64,000 bases of DNA from NCBI GenBank assembly GCA_025355105.1, contig JANYAE010000122.1:62001-126000 (forward strand). The letters are read 5' to 3'. Under the pieces are notes generated by a model. The model was given only the letters and a program-made list of their open reading frames with translations. It was not told where the DNA came from and made no database searches. The position numbers and the translations under genes were made by a program. The stretch comes from Pseudomonadota bacterium (lineage in GTDB: Bacteria > Pseudomonadota > Gammaproteobacteria > Steroidobacterales > Steroidobacteraceae). Of this stretch, positions 43,271-58,384 are shown in pieces; position 1 is the stretch's first letter; each line of letters starts with the position of its first letter.

Positions 43271-45199
43271 ATGGGCAAAGTCATTGGCATCGACCTCGGC
43301 ACGACCAACTCGTGCGTGGCGATCATGGAGGGCGGCAAGCCCAAGGTCATCGAGAACAGCGAGGGCGACCGCACGACCCCGTCGATCGTCGCCTTCACCA
43401 AGGATGACGAGGTGCTGGTCGGGCAGTCGGCCAAGCGCCAGGCGGTCACCAATCCGCAGAATACGCTGTACGCCGTGAAGCGCCTCATCGGCCGCAAGTT
43501 CGCCGACGACGTGGTCCAGAAGGACGTCGGGCTGGTGCCCTACAAGGTCGTCAAGGCCGACAACGGCGACGCCTGGGTGGAGGCGCAGGGCAAGAAGATC
43601 GCCCCGCCGGAGGTCTCCGCGCGCGTGCTGATGAAGATGAAGAAGACCGCCGAGGACTACCTTGGCGAGCCGGTCACCGAGGCGGTGATCACGGTGCCCG
43701 CGTACTTCAACGATTCGCAGCGCCAGGCGACCAAGGATGCCGGCCGCATCGCCGGCCTCAACGTCAAGCGCATCATCAACGAGCCGACCGCGGCTGCGCT
43801 CGCCTACGGCCTCGACAAGGAGGCCGCCGGCGACCGCAAGATCGCGGTCTACGATCTGGGCGGCGGCACCTTCGACATCTCGATCATCGAGATCGCCGAG
43901 GTGGACGGCGAGCGCCAGTTCGAGGTGCTCTCGACCAACGGCGACACCTTCCTCGGTGGCGAGGACTTCGACCGCCGGATCATCGACTACATCGCCGACG
44001 AGTTCCGCAAGGAGTCCGGCGTCGACGTCCGCAAGGACCCGCTCGCGATGCAGCGACTCAAGGAAGCGGCCGAGAAGACCAAGATCGAGCTCAGCTCAAG
44101 TCAGCAGACCGACATCAATCTGCCGTACATCACCGCCGACGCGTCGGGCCCGAAGCACCTCAACGTCAAGCTGACGCGCGCCAAGCTCGAGTCGCTGGTC
44201 GAGGACCTCGTGACGCGCACGATCGGCCCGTGCCGCACGGCGGTCAAGGACGCCGGCGTCTCGCTCACCGACATCGCCGAGGTGATTCAGGTCGGCGGCC
44301 AGACGCGCATGCCGCTGGTGCAGAAGGCGGTCAAGGACTTCTTCGGCAAGGAGCCGCGCAAGGACGTCAACCCGGACGAGGCGGTGGCCGTCGGCGCCGC
44401 GATCCAGGGCGGCGTGCTGTCGGGCGAGGTCAAGGACGTGCTGCTGCTCGACGTGACGCCGCTGTCGCTCGGCATCGAGACGCTCGGCGGCGTCATGACC
44501 AAGCTGATCGAGAAGAACACCACCATTCCGACCAAGGCGACCCAGGTGTTCTCGACCGCCGACGACAGCCAGCCGGCGGTGACGATCCACGTGCTGCAGG
44601 GCGAGCGCGACCGCTCCGGCGACAACAAGTCGCTCGGTCGCTTCGACCTCTCTGACATCCCGCCGGCGCCGCGCGGCATGCCGCAGATCGAGGTCACCTT
44701 CGACATCGACGCGAACGGCATCCTGCACGTCTCGGCCAAGGACAAGGGCACCGGCAAGGAGCAGAAGATCGTCATCAAGGCCTCGTCGGGCCTGTCGGAG
44801 GACGAGATCAAGCGGATGGTCAAGGACGCCGAGGCGCACGCCGCGGAGGACAAGAAGTTCCGTGAGCTGGTCGAGACGCGCAACCGCGCGGATGCGCTCG
44901 CGCACCAGGTCGAGAAGTCGCTCAAGGACCTCGGCGACAAGGTCACGGGCGAGGATCGCGCCAAGATCGAGTCCGCGCTCGGCGACCTCAAGACCGCGAT
45001 GACGGCCGACGACAAGGAGGCGATCGACCGCAAGGCCGAGGCGCTGTCGACCGCCGCCGGCGAGGTGCTGCAGCGGGCCTCCGCAGCCGGCGCCGAGGCG
45101 GCCGCGGGCGCCGCGCCCGGCGCTGGCGCCAAGCCCGGCAACGAGGATGTCCTCGACGCCGAGTTCGAGGAAGTGAAGGGCAAGGACCGCAAGGCCTGA
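43271..45199 (+). CDS. dnaK: Chaperone protein DnaK (Hsp70)
   Basis: ATP-dependent Hsp70 chaperone of 642 aa. [22 protein letters not shown] opens the ATPase domain; [39 protein letters not shown] and [13 protein letters not shown] are further nucleotide-site blocks; the linker [21 protein letters not shown] leads to the substrate domain, and the tail ends [14 protein letters not shown]. The ATG follows GAGGAG; a longer in-frame start five codons upstream is rejected. Full length, no oddities. Confidence 0.98.
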   Translation: MGKVIGIDLGTTNSCVAIMEGGKPKVIENSEGDRTTPSIVAFTKDDEVLVGQSAKRQAVTNPQNTLYAVKRLIGRKFADDVVQKDVGLVPYKVVKADNGDAWVEAQGKKIAPPEVSARVLMKMKKTAEDYLGEPVTEAVITVPAYFNDSQRQATKDAGRIAGLNVKRIINEPTAAALAYGLDKEAAGDRKIAVYDLGGGTFDISIIEIAEVDGERQFEVLSTNGDTFLGGEDFDRRIIDYIADEFRKESGVDVRKDPLAMQRLKEAAEKTKIELSSSQQTDINLPYITADASGPKHLNVKLTRAKLESLVEDLVTRTIGPCRTAVKDAGVSLTDIAEVIQVGGQTRMPLVQKAVKDFFGKEPRKDVNPDEAVAVGAAIQGGVLSGEVKDVLLLDVTPLSLGIETLGGVMTKLIEKNTTIPTKATQVFSTADDSQPAVTIHVLQGERDRSGDNKSLGRFDLSDIPPAPRGMPQIEVTFDIDANGILHVSAKDKGTGKEQKIVIKASSGLSEDEIKRMVKDAEAHAAEDKKFRELVETRNRADALAHQVEKSLKDLGDKVTGEDRAKIESALGDLKTAMTADDKEAIDRKAEALSTAAGEVLQRASAAGAEAAAGAAPGAGAKPGNEDVLDAEFEEVKGKDRKA

Positions 45200-45226
45200 C
45201 GGCCGTCGGTCCGGTATAACTGGAAA

Positions 45227-45257
45227 CGCCGCCGCGGGTCACGCACCCGCGGCGGCG
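45227..45257 (+). terminator. Strong hairpin between dnaK and dnaJ
   Basis: Perfect 13-bp stem (CGCCGCCGCGGGT with ACCCGCGGCGGCG) and a CACGC loop. There is no T-run, so it may act as a partial terminator or RNA-stability element that lowers dnaJ expression relative to dnaK. Confidence 0.5.
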
Positions 45258-45280
45258 CGGTCGTTGGGGCGTGAGGGTGC

Positions 45281-46405
45281 ATGGCGAAGCGCGACTACTA
45301 CCAGGTCCTCGAGCTCGAGTGCACGGCGACCGACGCCGACATCAAGAAGGCCTACCGCCGCCTCGCGATGAAGCACCACCCGGACCGCAACTCCGGTGAC
45401 GCCACCTCCGAGGAATCCTTCAAGGAAGCCAAGGAGGCCTACGAGGCCCTGTCCGACCCGCAGAAGCGCGCGGCCTACGACCAGTTCGGCCACGCCGGCC
45501 TCGAGCAGGGTCGCGGCCACGGCGTCGACCCCGGCGAGGTGTTCGGCGACATCTTCGGCGAGGTGTTCGGCGACATATTCGGCGGCGGTCGGCGCGGCGG
45601 CCGGCAGGTGTTCCGCGGCGCGGACCTGCGCTACGAGCTCGAGCTCGAGCTCGAGCAGGCGGTCTTCGGTCACGCCGCCGAGATCGAGCTGACCACGCTC
45701 GCCGAGTGCGAGACCTGCGCCGGCAGCGGCGCCGCCAAGGGCAGCACGCCGACCCGCTGCACGACCTGCGGCGGCGTCGGCCAGGTGCGGATGCAGCAGG
45801 GCTTCTTCGCGGTGCAGCAGACCTGTCCGCGCTGCAAGGGCCGCGGCAACATCATCGAGCAGCCCTGCGACAGCTGCTACGGCCAGGGCCGCGTGCGCCG
45901 CGCGCGCACGCTGCAGGTCAAGGTGCCGGCGGGCGTCGACAGTGGCGATCGCATCCGGCTGTCCGGCGAAGGCGAAGCGGGCCGCAACGGTGGCCCGCCG
46001 GGCGACCTGTACGTCGAAGTCGCGGTCCGCAAGCATGAGATCTTCGAGCGCGAGGGCGCCGACCTCTCCTGCGAGGTGCCGATCGCGTTCACGATCGCGG
46101 CGCTCGGCGGCGAGGTGGAGGTGCCGACGCTCGGTGGCCACGCGGCGATCAAGGTGCCGTCGGAGACGCAGTCCGGGCGGGTGTTCCGCCTCAAGGGACA
46201 GGGCGTACGGCCGGTCCGCGGCGGCCCGACCGGCGATCTCTTTTGCCGGGTGGTCGTCGAGACGCCGGTCAACCTGTCCGGCGAGCAGAAGGAGCTCTTG
46301 AAGAAGCTCGACTCCTCGCTGAAGAAGAGCCCCAAGCAGCACAATCCGCGCGAGGCCGGCTGGCTCGACGGCGTCAAGAAGTTCTTCGAGAGCATCGGCC
46401 AATGA
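45281..46405 (+). CDS. dnaJ: Chaperone protein DnaJ (Hsp40)
   Basis: Type I Hsp40 of 374 aa that stimulates DnaK. J domain: [36 protein letters not shown] with the HPD motif; a Gly/Phe-rich linker ([21 protein letters not shown]); four zinc-finger CxxCxGxG repeats ([37 protein letters not shown]); and the C-terminal substrate domains. A short GAGCTC tandem run encodes [10 protein letters not shown] before the zinc fingers. The stop overlaps the dapB start (ATGA). Confidence 0.97.
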   Translation: MAKRDYYQVLELECTATDADIKKAYRRLAMKHHPDRNSGDATSEESFKEAKEAYEALSDPQKRAAYDQFGHAGLEQGRGHGVDPGEVFGDIFGEVFGDIFGGGRRGGRQVFRGADLRYELELELEQAVFGHAAEIELTTLAECETCAGSGAAKGSTPTRCTTCGGVGQVRMQQGFFAVQQTCPRCKGRGNIIEQPCDSCYGQGRVRRARTLQVKVPAGVDSGDRIRLSGEGEAGRNGGPPGDLYVEVAVRKHEIFEREGADLSCEVPIAFTIAALGGEVEVPTLGGHAAIKVPSETQSGRVFRLKGQGVRPVRGGPTGDLFCRVVVETPVNLSGEQKELLKKLDSSLKKSPKQHNPREAGWLDGVKKFFESIGQ

Positions 46406-47235
46406 GCGCCACCAGCGCCTCGCTCGCTCCGGTCCGGATCGCGCTGCTCGGCGCTACCGGCCGGATGGGCCGCAGCCTGATTCACGCGATTCACGACAGC
46501 ACCGACTTCGAGCTCGTCGGCGCGCTCGCCTCGCCCGAAAGCCCGGCGCTCGGGCGCGACGTCGGTGAGATCGCCTCGCTCGGGCGAAACTTCGGCACGC
46601 CGCTCAGCGCCGACCGGCTGGTCGCGCTCGCCAGCGCCGAGGTCGCCCTCGACTTCACCGTCGCCAGCGCGGTCGGCGCCAACATCGCCGCCTGCGCGGC
46701 GCGCGGCTGCGCGCTGCTGGTCGGCACGACCGGGCTCGACGGCGCGACGCTGGATGCGCTAGAGGCCGCGGCCGGCCGGATCGCGGTGCTCAAGGCGGCG
46801 AACACCAGCCTCGGCGTCAATCTGCTGGCGCGGCTCGTCGAGCAGGCGGCGGCGGCACTGCCGGCCGACTACGACATAGAGATCGTGGAGGCGCACCATC
46901 GCTACAAGCTCGACGCGCCGTCCGGCACGGCGCTCGCGCTCGGCGAGGCCGCGGCCTCCGGCCGCGGCTCGGAGCTGCGCGAGATCGGCGTCACCGAACG
47001 CGCCGGGCGCAACGCCGCGCGCCGCGAGGGCTCGATCGGCTTTGCGTCGCTGCGCGGCGGCGACATCGTCGGCGACCACACGGTGGTGTTCGCCGGTCCC
47101 GGCGAGCGGCTTGAGCTCACGCACCGGGCCCATGACCGCATGACCTTCGCCTACGGGGCGCTGCGCGCCGCCGAGTGGCTGCGCGGGCGCGGCCCGGGGC
47201 GCTACGCGATGGCCGACGTCCTCAACCTCGGCTGA
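46402..47235 (+). CDS. dapB: 4-hydroxy-tetrahydrodipicolinate reductase
   Basis: Lysine/diaminopimelate biosynthesis enzyme of 277 aa. [19 protein letters not shown] is the NAD(P)H-binding GxxGxMG motif; [35 protein letters not shown], and [22 protein letters not shown] (catalytic His pair and Lys) are diagnostic; [27 protein letters not shown] completes the C-terminus. It starts within the dnaJ stop (4-bp overlap), so it is translationally coupled to a heat-shock operon, a known arrangement in related bacteria. Confidence 0.95.
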   Translation: MSATSASLAPVRIALLGATGRMGRSLIHAIHDSTDFELVGALASPESPALGRDVGEIASLGRNFGTPLSADRLVALASAEVALDFTVASAVGANIAACAARGCALLVGTTGLDGATLDALEAAAGRIAVLKAANTSLGVNLLARLVEQAAAALPADYDIEIVEAHHRYKLDAPSGTALALGEAAASGRGSELREIGVTERAGRNAARREGSIGFASLRGGDIVGDHTVVFAGPGERLELTHRAHDRMTFAYGALRAAEWLRGRGPGRYAMADVLNLG

Positions 47236-47658
47236 TTCCGACCGGGCGGCTGCCCGCTGTCCGCCGGCAGCGGCCGGACCCGTTGACGGGGCCTGCCGCG
47301 CGTCGCTGCCGCCCGCTTTGTCGTCGAGCACGCCGGCGTGGCGCGTGACTCCGGGACCGAGCGCGAACTCCGGCCGCCTGGACGGCGAACAGCCGCGCCG
47401 AGAGCGCCTGCCCGGCGCTGCCCGACGGCCGTCGCGCGCGGCGCGCGGCGCGGCCTCGAAGGCGCCGCTCAGGGGGCGCTGCGGGGGTTGCGCCGCGCGG
47501 GCCGTCGACGGCTCCTAGACACGGCTGCTGGCGACCGGGAAAGTGCGCGTAAAGCTTTGCTGGATCATCAGCCTATGCCGGCTTATTGATGCGAAACATT
47601 GGCCGGGCATGGCGGCCGCGCACGGCGTCGTGACGAGCGCCGGCGAGCGCCATGCGGA
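47236..47658. other. Intergenic stretch upstream of the carA promoter
   Basis: About 420 bp after dapB with no convincing gene on either strand. The left part is Arg/Pro-coding GC-rich sequence without domain character; the right part (about 47545-47620) is more AT-rich. No tRNA or repeat seen. Confidence 0.5.
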
Positions 47659-47687
47659 TGGACGTTGCACGCGCTCTAAAGTAAAGT
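47659..47687 (+). promoter_or_regulatory. Candidate promoter of the carA leader
   Basis: TGGACG (47659-47664) and TAAAGT (47682-47687), each four of six to consensus, with a 17-bp spacer. The predicted start falls about 47694, just before the leader frame and hairpin. Confidence 0.4.
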
Positions 47688-47702
47688 CGCGTTCCGGTTC
47701 TG

Positions 47703-47870
47703 ATGACGAATTCCCATGAAGCGGGCGGAGTCCAACAGCGCGACTCCACCCGCTTTGGTTTATCTGGAGTCGGCAGACCGGGTTCCCGTCCAACGTCACC
47801 TCATCCCGAGGGCCACGGGAGGGTGCGCCGCGACGGCCGGATGCCGGTGACCCGGTGGAGATCCGCGTGA
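47703..47870 (+). CDS. Possible 55-codon leader peptide of carA
   Basis: An open frame beginning [18 protein letters not shown] runs through the carA leader hairpin and ends in a TGA (47868-47870) that overlaps the carA GTG start. The overlap suggests coupling, and several Arg codons lie near the hairpin, but no ribosome-binding site is evident and Arg is common in random frames of GC-rich DNA. Treat as a candidate only. Confidence 0.3.
   Translation: MTNSHEAGGVQQRDSTRFGLSGVGRPGSRPTSPHPEGHGRVRRDGRMPVTRWRSA
47719..47772 (+). promoter_or_regulatory. Terminator/antiterminator-like leader structure of carA
   Basis: A 14-bp stem with one mismatch (AAGCGGGCGGAGTC at 47719-47732, GACTCCACCCGCTT at 47742-47755) is followed by a weak TTTGGTTTAT tract, like an intrinsic terminator. 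A second GGAGTCG (47766-47772) can pair with CGACTCC (47741-47747) instead, breaking the first stem. Such mutually exclusive pairings are the layout of an attenuator. carAB supplies both arginine and pyrimidine synthesis, so feedback by either is plausible; the ligand or mechanism is not shown. Confidence 0.45.
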
Positions 47871-49063
47871 CGACACCCGCAGTACTCGCCCTGGAAGACG
47901 GAACGGTCTTCCGGGGTATTTCCATCGGTGCCAAGGGCAATACCACCGGCGAAGTCGTCTTCAATACCGCGATGACCGGCTACCAGGAAATCCTGACCGA
48001 CCCGTCCTACGCCCGCCAGATCGTCACGCTGACCTATCCGCACATCGGCAACACCGGCGCGACGCCTGAGGACCTCGAGTCCGGCGCGATCTACTGCGCC
48101 GGTCTCGTGATCCGCGACCTGCCGCTGCTGCACTCCAGCTGGCGCGCTGCCGAGTCGCTGCAGAGTTTCCTCAAGCGCGGCAAGCTGGTCGCGATCGCCG
48201 ACATCGACACCCGCCAGCTGACGCGGATCCTGCGCGAGAAGGGCGCGCTCGCCGGTTGCATCATGACCGGCGACACGGTCGATGCGGCGGCGGCGGTCCG
48301 CGCGGCGAAGAAGTTTCCGGGCCTGAAGGGCATGGACCTCGCCAAGGTGGTCTCGGCGAAGCGCTCGTACCAGTGGAACGACGGCACGCACTTCGACGGT
48401 GCCGCCGAGCGGCCGGTGCGCGCTGCGCAGCGCCTTCACGTCGTCGCCCACGACTTCGGCATCAAGCGCAACATCCTGCGACTGCTCGCCGATCACGGTT
48501 GCCGCGTGACCGTGGTGCCGGCGCAGACCCCGGCGGCGACTGTGCTCGAGCTGCACCCGGACGGAATCTTCCTCTCGAACGGCCCGGGCGACCCGGAGCC
48601 GTGCGACTACGCGATCAGCGCGATCCGCGAGTACCTCGAAACCGACGTGCCGGTGTTCGGCATCTGCCTCGGTCACCAGCTGCTCGGTCTCGCCGCCGGT
48701 GGGCGCACCCTGAAGATGAAGTTCGGCCACCACGGTGCGAACCATCCGGTGCAGGAGCTCGACACCGGCCGGGTGCTGATCACCAGCCAGAACCATGGCT
48801 TCGCGGTCGACGAGTCGTCGCTGCCGCCGAACGTGCGCGCCACACACCGTTCGCTGTTCGACGGCTCGCTGCAGGGCCTCGAGCTCACCGATCGCGCCGC
48901 CTTCAGCTTCCAGGGCCACCCGGAGGCGAGCCCGGGGCCGCACGACATGGCGGGGCTGTTCGAGCACTTCGTGCACCTGATGCTGCGCCGGCTGCAGTCG
49001 CAGCTGCGCACTCGCGAGGTCAGCAAGGCGGCCCCCCAACAGACTGGCGTCACCGAAGGCTGA
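47867..49063 (+). CDS. carA: Carbamoyl-phosphate synthase small subunit
   Basis: Glutamine amidotransferase subunit, 398 aa, supplying ammonia to CarB for carbamoyl phosphate. N-terminal CarA domain: [42 protein letters not shown]. Class I glutaminase domain: [26 protein letters not shown] (catalytic Cys), and [13 protein letters not shown] (His-Glu). The start is GTG at 47867, six bases after GGAG; a GTG four codons upstream is within that ribosome site. Followed 18 bp later by carB. Confidence 0.95.
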   Translation: MTTPAVLALEDGTVFRGISIGAKGNTTGEVVFNTAMTGYQEILTDPSYARQIVTLTYPHIGNTGATPEDLESGAIYCAGLVIRDLPLLHSSWRAAESLQSFLKRGKLVAIADIDTRQLTRILREKGALAGCIMTGDTVDAAAAVRAAKKFPGLKGMDLAKVVSAKRSYQWNDGTHFDGAAERPVRAAQRLHVVAHDFGIKRNILRLLADHGCRVTVVPAQTPAATVLELHPDGIFLSNGPGDPEPCDYAISAIREYLETDVPVFGICLGHQLLGLAAGGRTLKMKFGHHGANHPVQELDTGRVLITSQNHGFAVDESSLPPNVRATHRSLFDGSLQGLELTDRAAFSFQGHPEASPGPHDMAGLFEHFVHLMLRRLQSQLRTREVSKAAPQQTGVTEG

Positions 49064-49081
49064 GGCACCACAGACCCCACC

Positions 49082-52302
<3,221 letters not shown>

Positions 52303-52306
<4 letters not shown>

Positions 52307-52779
52307 AGCGCAGTCCCATCACCGTGCGTGGCGCCGAGCGCCTGCGCGCGGAGCTCAAGCGGCTGAAGTCCGTAGAACGTCCGGCCGTCATCAAGGCGAT
52401 CGCCGAGGCGCGCGGCCATGGCGATCTGTCGGAGAACGCCGAGTACCACGCGGCCCGCGATCAGCAGGGCTTCATCGAGGGCCGGATCAACGAGATCGAG
52501 AGCCGGCTGTCGCACACCGAGATCATCGATGTCTCGAAGCTACCGCAGACCGGCAAGGTCGTGTTCGGCACGACCGTCGAGCTCGAGGGCACCGAGGACG
52601 GCATCCGGGTCACCTACCAGGTAGTCGGCGAGGATGAGGCGGACATCCGCCAGGGGCTGATCGCGATCACCTCGCCCATCGCGCGCGCGCTGGTCGGCAA
52701 GGAGCAGGGCGACACGGTCGACGTGCAGGCGCCGGGCGGCGTGCGCTCCTACGAGATCGTCAAGGTCAAGTACGAGTGA
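52303..52779 (+). CDS. greA: Transcription elongation factor GreA
   Basis: RNA-polymerase cleavage factor of 158 aa that rescues backtracked complexes. The N-terminal coiled coil ([49 protein letters not shown]) contains the acidic tip ([10 protein letters not shown]); the C-terminal FKBP-like domain includes [41 protein letters not shown] start overlapping the carB stop; the end overlaps the next gene's GTG, giving tight coupling. Confidence 0.96.
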
Positions 52780-53189
52780 GACTGGCGAGGCGGCTGCTGC
52801 TCGCGTTCTGGGCCGGGCTGCTGCTGACGCTGGGCGCGGTGGTCGCGCCGACGCTGTTCGCGGTGCTCGCCGACCGCCCGCTTGCCGGCTTCATCGCCGG
52901 CAACCTGTTCCGCTCCGCCACCGTGATCTCGGCCGCGATCGCGGCACTGCTGGCCGGGCTCGCAGCGCGGGCCGGCGGCGAGCAGGTGCGGTCGCGGCAG
53001 GCCGAGGCCGCGGTGCCGGCGGTGCTGCTGTCGATCAGCGAGTGGCTCGTCCGGCCGCTGCTCGAGGCGGCGCGCGCCGGCGGCACCGGCGGCGGCGCCT
53101 TCGCGGCCTGGCACGCGGTCTCGAGCGGACTCTACTGGCTGGCGACCGTGGTGGTGGTGGTCGCGGTGGTGCGCGAGCTGCGCAGCTAG
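52776..53189 (+). CDS. DUF4149 family membrane protein
   Basis: Small inner-membrane protein of 137 aa with about three or four hydrophobic segments: [47 protein letters not shown], and [17 protein letters not shown]. The opening FWAG...VAPTLFA pattern and position after greA or yhbY match DUF4149 (TMEM205-like) proteins of unknown function. GTG start overlapping the greA stop by 4 bp. Its stop overlaps that of convergent yhbY. Confidence 0.72.
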   Translation: MRLARRLLLAFWAGLLLTLGAVVAPTLFAVLADRPLAGFIAGNLFRSATVISAAIAALLAGLAARAGGEQVRSRQAEAAVPAVLLSISEWLVRPLLEAARAGGTGGGAFAAWHAVSSGLYWLATVVVVVAVVRELRS

Positions 53190-53482
53190 TCCGGCAGCAC
53201 GATCCGCGACAGCTTCGGGTTCGGCCTGAAGAACAGCCCCACGTTGCCGATGCGCTGCACGAGCGCGCTCGACGTGCGCGTGGCGAGCGTCGCGAAGGCG
53301 GTGTCGCGCGCGGCGCGATCGCCGAGGCGCGCCTTGGCCTTCACCAGCTCGTGGTCGCTGAGTGCGCGTTCCATCTCGGCGGCCACGGCGTCGGTGAGCC
53401 CGGCGTTGCCGAGCGTGACCAAGGGATGCAGCGGATGGCCGAGCCGGCGCAGGTGTTTCTTCTGGCGTTCGTTCAGGTTCAT
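53186..53482 (-). CDS. yhbY: RNA-binding protein YhbY (CRM domain)
   Basis: CRM-domain ribosome-assembly factor of 98 aa that associates with 50S precursors. MNLNERQKKHLRRLGHPLHPLVTLGNAGLTDAVAAEMERALSDHELVKAK matches the family from residue 1, including the GxxGLT loop. The chosen ATG lies only six bases downstream of a TATAAT box on the minus strand, so the transcript may begin at the start codon itself. Divergent from rlmE across 46 bp. Confidence 0.9.
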   Translation of the reverse strand: MNLNERQKKHLRRLGHPLHPLVTLGNAGLTDAVAAEMERALSDHELVKAKARLGDRAARDTAFATLATRTSSALVQRIGNVGLFFRPNPKLSRIVLPD

Positions 53483-53488
53483 GCACAC

Positions 53489-53494
53489 ATTATA
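53489..53494 (-). promoter_or_regulatory. -10 box of yhbY, placing transcription start at the ATG
   Basis: TATAAT on the minus strand, followed by GTGTGC and then the yhbY ATG. With standard spacing the first transcribed base is the A of the start codon; no ribosome-binding site precedes it. The -35 region is weak. Confidence 0.5.
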
Positions 53495-53528
53495 GGGATG
53501 GCCAGGGCGGCCACGGTGCGAGGCTTCG

Positions 53529-54155
53529 ATGGCAAAGCGCAGCAAGTCGAGTGAGCAGTGGCTGAAGGAGCACCGCGCCGACGCCTACGTCAAACGGGCC
53601 AAGAAGGAGGGCTTTCGCTCGCGCGCGGCGTTCAAGCTTGAGGAACTTGATGCCGCCGAGCGGCTTCTAAAGCCCGGCATGGTCATCGTCGACCTCGGCG
53701 CCGCGCCCGGCGGCTGGAGTCAGTATGCGGCCAAGACATTGAATGGTAAGGGTTATGTGCTCGCCCTGGACATCCTGCCGATGGACGCGGTCAGCGGAGT
53801 GACCTTCATCGAGGGCGATTTTCGCGAGCCCGGCCCGCTGCAGGCGCTGAAGGAGGCGCTGGCCGGACGTCCGGTCGATCTTGTGATGTCCGACATGGCC
53901 CCCAATATGTCCGGCATCGATGCTGTGGACCAGCCGCGCCAGCTGTACCTCGCCGAACTCGCCCTCGAGTTCAGTCGCGAAGTGCTCCGGCCGGGCGGCG
54001 TGTTCCTCGCCAAGGTGTTTCAGGGAGCGGGCTTCGACGGGTTGCTGCGCGCGGTGCGCGTGGAATTCGAGAAAGTCCGCATGAAGAAGCCACCGGCGTC
54101 GCGCGCGCGCAGTGCCGAGATGTACCTGCTGGCGACCGGCAGGCGTATCCTGTAG
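53529..54155 (+). CDS. rlmE: 23S rRNA (uridine-2'-O-)-methyltransferase RlmE (FtsJ/RrmJ)
   Basis: Heat-shock rRNA methyltransferase of 208 aa that modifies U2552. [34 protein letters not shown] with the catalytic Lys of the K-D-K-E set, [17 protein letters not shown] (SAM binding), [21 protein letters not shown] (Asp), [12 protein letters not shown] (Lys) and [12 protein letters not shown] (Glu). Normal length. Followed by ftsH after 44 bp, the usual pair. Confidence 0.96.
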   Translation: MAKRSKSSEQWLKEHRADAYVKRAKKEGFRSRAAFKLEELDAAERLLKPGMVIVDLGAAPGGWSQYAAKTLNGKGYVLALDILPMDAVSGVTFIEGDFREPGPLQALKEALAGRPVDLVMSDMAPNMSGIDAVDQPRQLYLAELALEFSREVLRPGGVFLAKVFQGAGFDGLLRAVRVEFEKVRMKKPPASRARSAEMYLLATGRRIL

Positions 54156-54199
54156 CGTCGGTTGCGAATGCCGGCCTCGAGCCCCGCACGGAGCCTCTT

Positions 54200-56125
<1,926 letters not shown>

Positions 56126-56142
56126 TCCACCAGGCGGCGGGC

Positions 56143-56979
56143 GTGCACCTGCGCTGCCGCGCCCGGCAACTTCCGCTCGGGGATCCCGCGGTCATGGGGG
56201 TCCTGAACGTCACCCCGGACTCATTCTCCGACGGCGGTCGCTTCGGCGACCCCGCGGCGGCGTTCGACGCCGCACGCCGCATGGTCGCGGACGGCGCCCG
56301 GATCATCGACGTCGGCGGTGAGTCGACGCGCCCGGGAGCGCTGCCGCCGACGACCGAGGAGGAGCTGCGGCGCGTCGTGCCGGTGGTGCGCGCGATCGCC
56401 GCCGAGCTCGACGTCGTGATCTCGGTCGATACCAGCCGCGCGGCCGTCATCGAAGCGGCACTCGCCGCCGGCGCGCACCTGATCAACGACGTCCGCGGGC
56501 TGCGTGACAGCGCGGCGCTCGAGGTCGCGGCACGCCTCGGTGCCGGAGTGTGCGTGATGCACATGCAGGGCGAGCCCGGAACGATGCAGAATGCGCCCCG
56601 CTACACGGACGTGGTCGCCGAGGTGCGCGAGTTCCTGCTCGAGCGCGTGGCTGCCTGCCGCGCGGCGGGCGTCGCGGCGGATGCGATCGCGGTGGATCCG
56701 GGCTTCGGCTTTGGCAAGAACGCCGAGCACAACCTGGCGCTGTTTCGGTCGCTCGAGAGCTTCACGACGCTCGGCGTGCCGCTGCTCGTCGGGCTGTCGC
56801 GCAAGTCGCTGGTCGGCCAGCTGACCGGCCGCCCGGTCGGCAGCCGCCTCGCCGGCAGCGTCGCGCTCGCCGCGCTCGCCGCGGAGCGCGGCGCGGCGAT
56901 CATCCGGGCGCACGACGTCGCCGAGACGGTCGACGCGGTTCGAGTCGGCGCGGCGCTCGGCCGCGGCAGAGGAGAGTAG
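56143..56979 (+). CDS. folP: Dihydropteroate synthase
   Basis: Folate-pathway TIM-barrel enzyme of 278 aa that joins pterin and p-aminobenzoate. Signature blocks: VMGVLNVTPDSFSDGGRFGDP, IIDVGGESTRPGA, HLINDVRGL, VDPGFGFGKNAEHNLALF, LVGLSRKSLVGQLTGRPV and IIRAHDVAETVDA. GTG start, with AGGCGG upstream. It lies between ftsH and glmM, the conserved order, and its stop is 2 bp before the glmM ATG. Confidence 0.95.
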   Translation: MHLRCRARQLPLGDPAVMGVLNVTPDSFSDGGRFGDPAAAFDAARRMVADGARIIDVGGESTRPGALPPTTEEELRRVVPVVRAIAAELDVVISVDTSRAAVIEAALAAGAHLINDVRGLRDSAALEVAARLGAGVCVMHMQGEPGTMQNAPRYTDVVAEVREFLLERVAACRAAGVAADAIAVDPGFGFGKNAEHNLALFRSLESFTTLGVPLLVGLSRKSLVGQLTGRPVGSRLAGSVALAALAAERGAAIIRAHDVAETVDAVRVGAALGRGRGE

Positions 56980-56981
56980 CG

Positions 56982-58319
56982 ATGAGCAGGAAGTACTTCG
57001 GCACCGACGGCGTCCGCGGCCACGTCGGCAGGCACCCGATGACGGTCGAGTTCGCGCTGCGGCTCGCGAGCGCCGCCGCGCGCGTGCTCGCACCGGACGG
57101 CGGCTCGGTGCTGATCGGCAAGGACACGCGGCTGTCCGGCTACATGTTCGAGTCGGCGCTCGAAGCCGGCTTCGTCGCCTCAGGCGTCAGCGTCAAGCTG
57201 ATGGGGCCGCTGCCGACTCCGGGTGTCGCCTACCTGACGCAAAAGTTCGGCTGCGACTTCGGCGTCGTCATCAGCGCCTCGCACAACCTGTACGAGGACA
57301 ACGGCATCAAGTTCTTCGACCGCACCGGCGGCAAGCTCTCCGATGCGCTCGAGCACGCCATCGAGGCGCGCATCGACGAGCCGCCGACCACGGTCGAATC
57401 GCAGCGCCTCGGTCGCGCGGTCCGCACCGATCGCGAGCGCACGATCTACCAGGACTTCTGCCGCTCGACGATGCCGGACGGCGTGACGCTGGAAGGCCTG
57501 AAGCTGGTCGTCGACTGCGCCAACGGCGCGGCCTACAAGGTCGCGCCGCGGGTCGTCGCCGACCTCGGCGCCGAGATCGTGCCGATCGGCTGTTCGCCGA
57601 ACGGCCGCAACATCAACGACGGCTGCGGCTCGACGCAGCCCTCGCTGCTGCAACTCACGGTGCCGGGCGTGCGCGCCGACGCCGGCATGGCGCTCGACGG
57701 CGACGGCGACCGGGTGGTGATGGTCGATCACCTCGGCCGCACCGTCGACGGTGACCAGCTGCTCTACGTGATCGCGCGCCACCGCCACGTGACCGGAACC
57801 CTGAAGGGCCCGGTGGTCGGCACGGTGATGAGCAATCTCGGCCTCGAGCACGCGCTGGCGGCGCTCGGCGTGCCGTTCCGCCGCGCCGCGGTGGGCGATC
57901 GCTACGTGCTCGAGTTGCTGCGCGAGACCGGCGGCGAACTTGGCGGCGAGAGTTCGGGGCACCTGCTGTGCCTGGACAAGACCACCACCGGGGACGGCCT
58001 GGTGAGCGCCCTGCAGGTGCTCGCGATCATGAAGCAGACCGGCGCCAAGCTGGCCGAGATGGTCGCCGAGATGCCGAAGTACCCGCAGATCCTGCTCAAC
58101 GTCCGCACTCCGAAGCGCATTGACCTCAGCACCCGCCCCGAGATCGCCGCCGCGGTCAGCGCCGCCGAGGCCCGTTTTGCCGGCCAGGGGCGCATCGTGC
58201 TGCGGCCGTCCGGCACCGAGCCCGTGATCCGCGTGATGGCCGAGGGCCAGGATGAGGCGCTGGTCCGGGAGGTGGTCGAGACGCTCGCCGCGGTGGTCCG
58301 CCAGGCGGCCGCCGACTGA
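56982..58319 (+). CDS. glmM: Phosphoglucosamine mutase
   Basis: Cell-wall precursor enzyme of 445 aa that converts glucosamine-6-P to glucosamine-1-P. SRKYFGTDGVRGHVGRHPMT at the N-terminus, the active-site Ser loop VISASHNLYEDNGIKFF, metal loop ALDGDGDRVVMVD, sugar loop GGELGGESSGHLL and phosphate loop IVLRPSGTEPVIRVMAEG. Start ATG after GGAGAG; the longer frame within folP is rejected. Full length. Confidence 0.97.
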   Translation: MSRKYFGTDGVRGHVGRHPMTVEFALRLASAAARVLAPDGGSVLIGKDTRLSGYMFESALEAGFVASGVSVKLMGPLPTPGVAYLTQKFGCDFGVVISASHNLYEDNGIKFFDRTGGKLSDALEHAIEARIDEPPTTVESQRLGRAVRTDRERTIYQDFCRSTMPDGVTLEGLKLVVDCANGAAYKVAPRVVADLGAEIVPIGCSPNGRNINDGCGSTQPSLLQLTVPGVRADAGMALDGDGDRVVMVDHLGRTVDGDQLLYVIARHRHVTGTLKGPVVGTVMSNLGLEHALAALGVPFRRAAVGDRYVLELLRETGGELGGESSGHLLCLDKTTTGDGLVSALQVLAIMKQTGAKLAEMVAEMPKYPQILLNVRTPKRIDLSTRPEIAAAVSAAEARFAGQGRIVLRPSGTEPVIRVMAEGQDEALVREVVETLAAVVRQAAAD

Positions 58320-58330
58320 GGCGCAAATCA

Positions 58331-58359
58331 TTGATTTTGGCGGGGCCGGCGGGTATCCT
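58331..58359 (+). promoter_or_regulatory. Candidate sigma-70 promoter of tpiA
   Basis: TTGATT (58331-58336) and TATCCT (58354-58359) with a 17-bp spacer, ending 25 bp before the tpiA ATG. Confidence 0.6.
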
Positions 58360-58384
58360 GCCGCGCCTTTCGAGGACACCCCCC

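Noticed and set aside
45630-45660. GAGCTC tandem run in dnaJ
   Set aside because: Codon-level repetition of Glu-Leu in a conserved beta strand, not a separate element.
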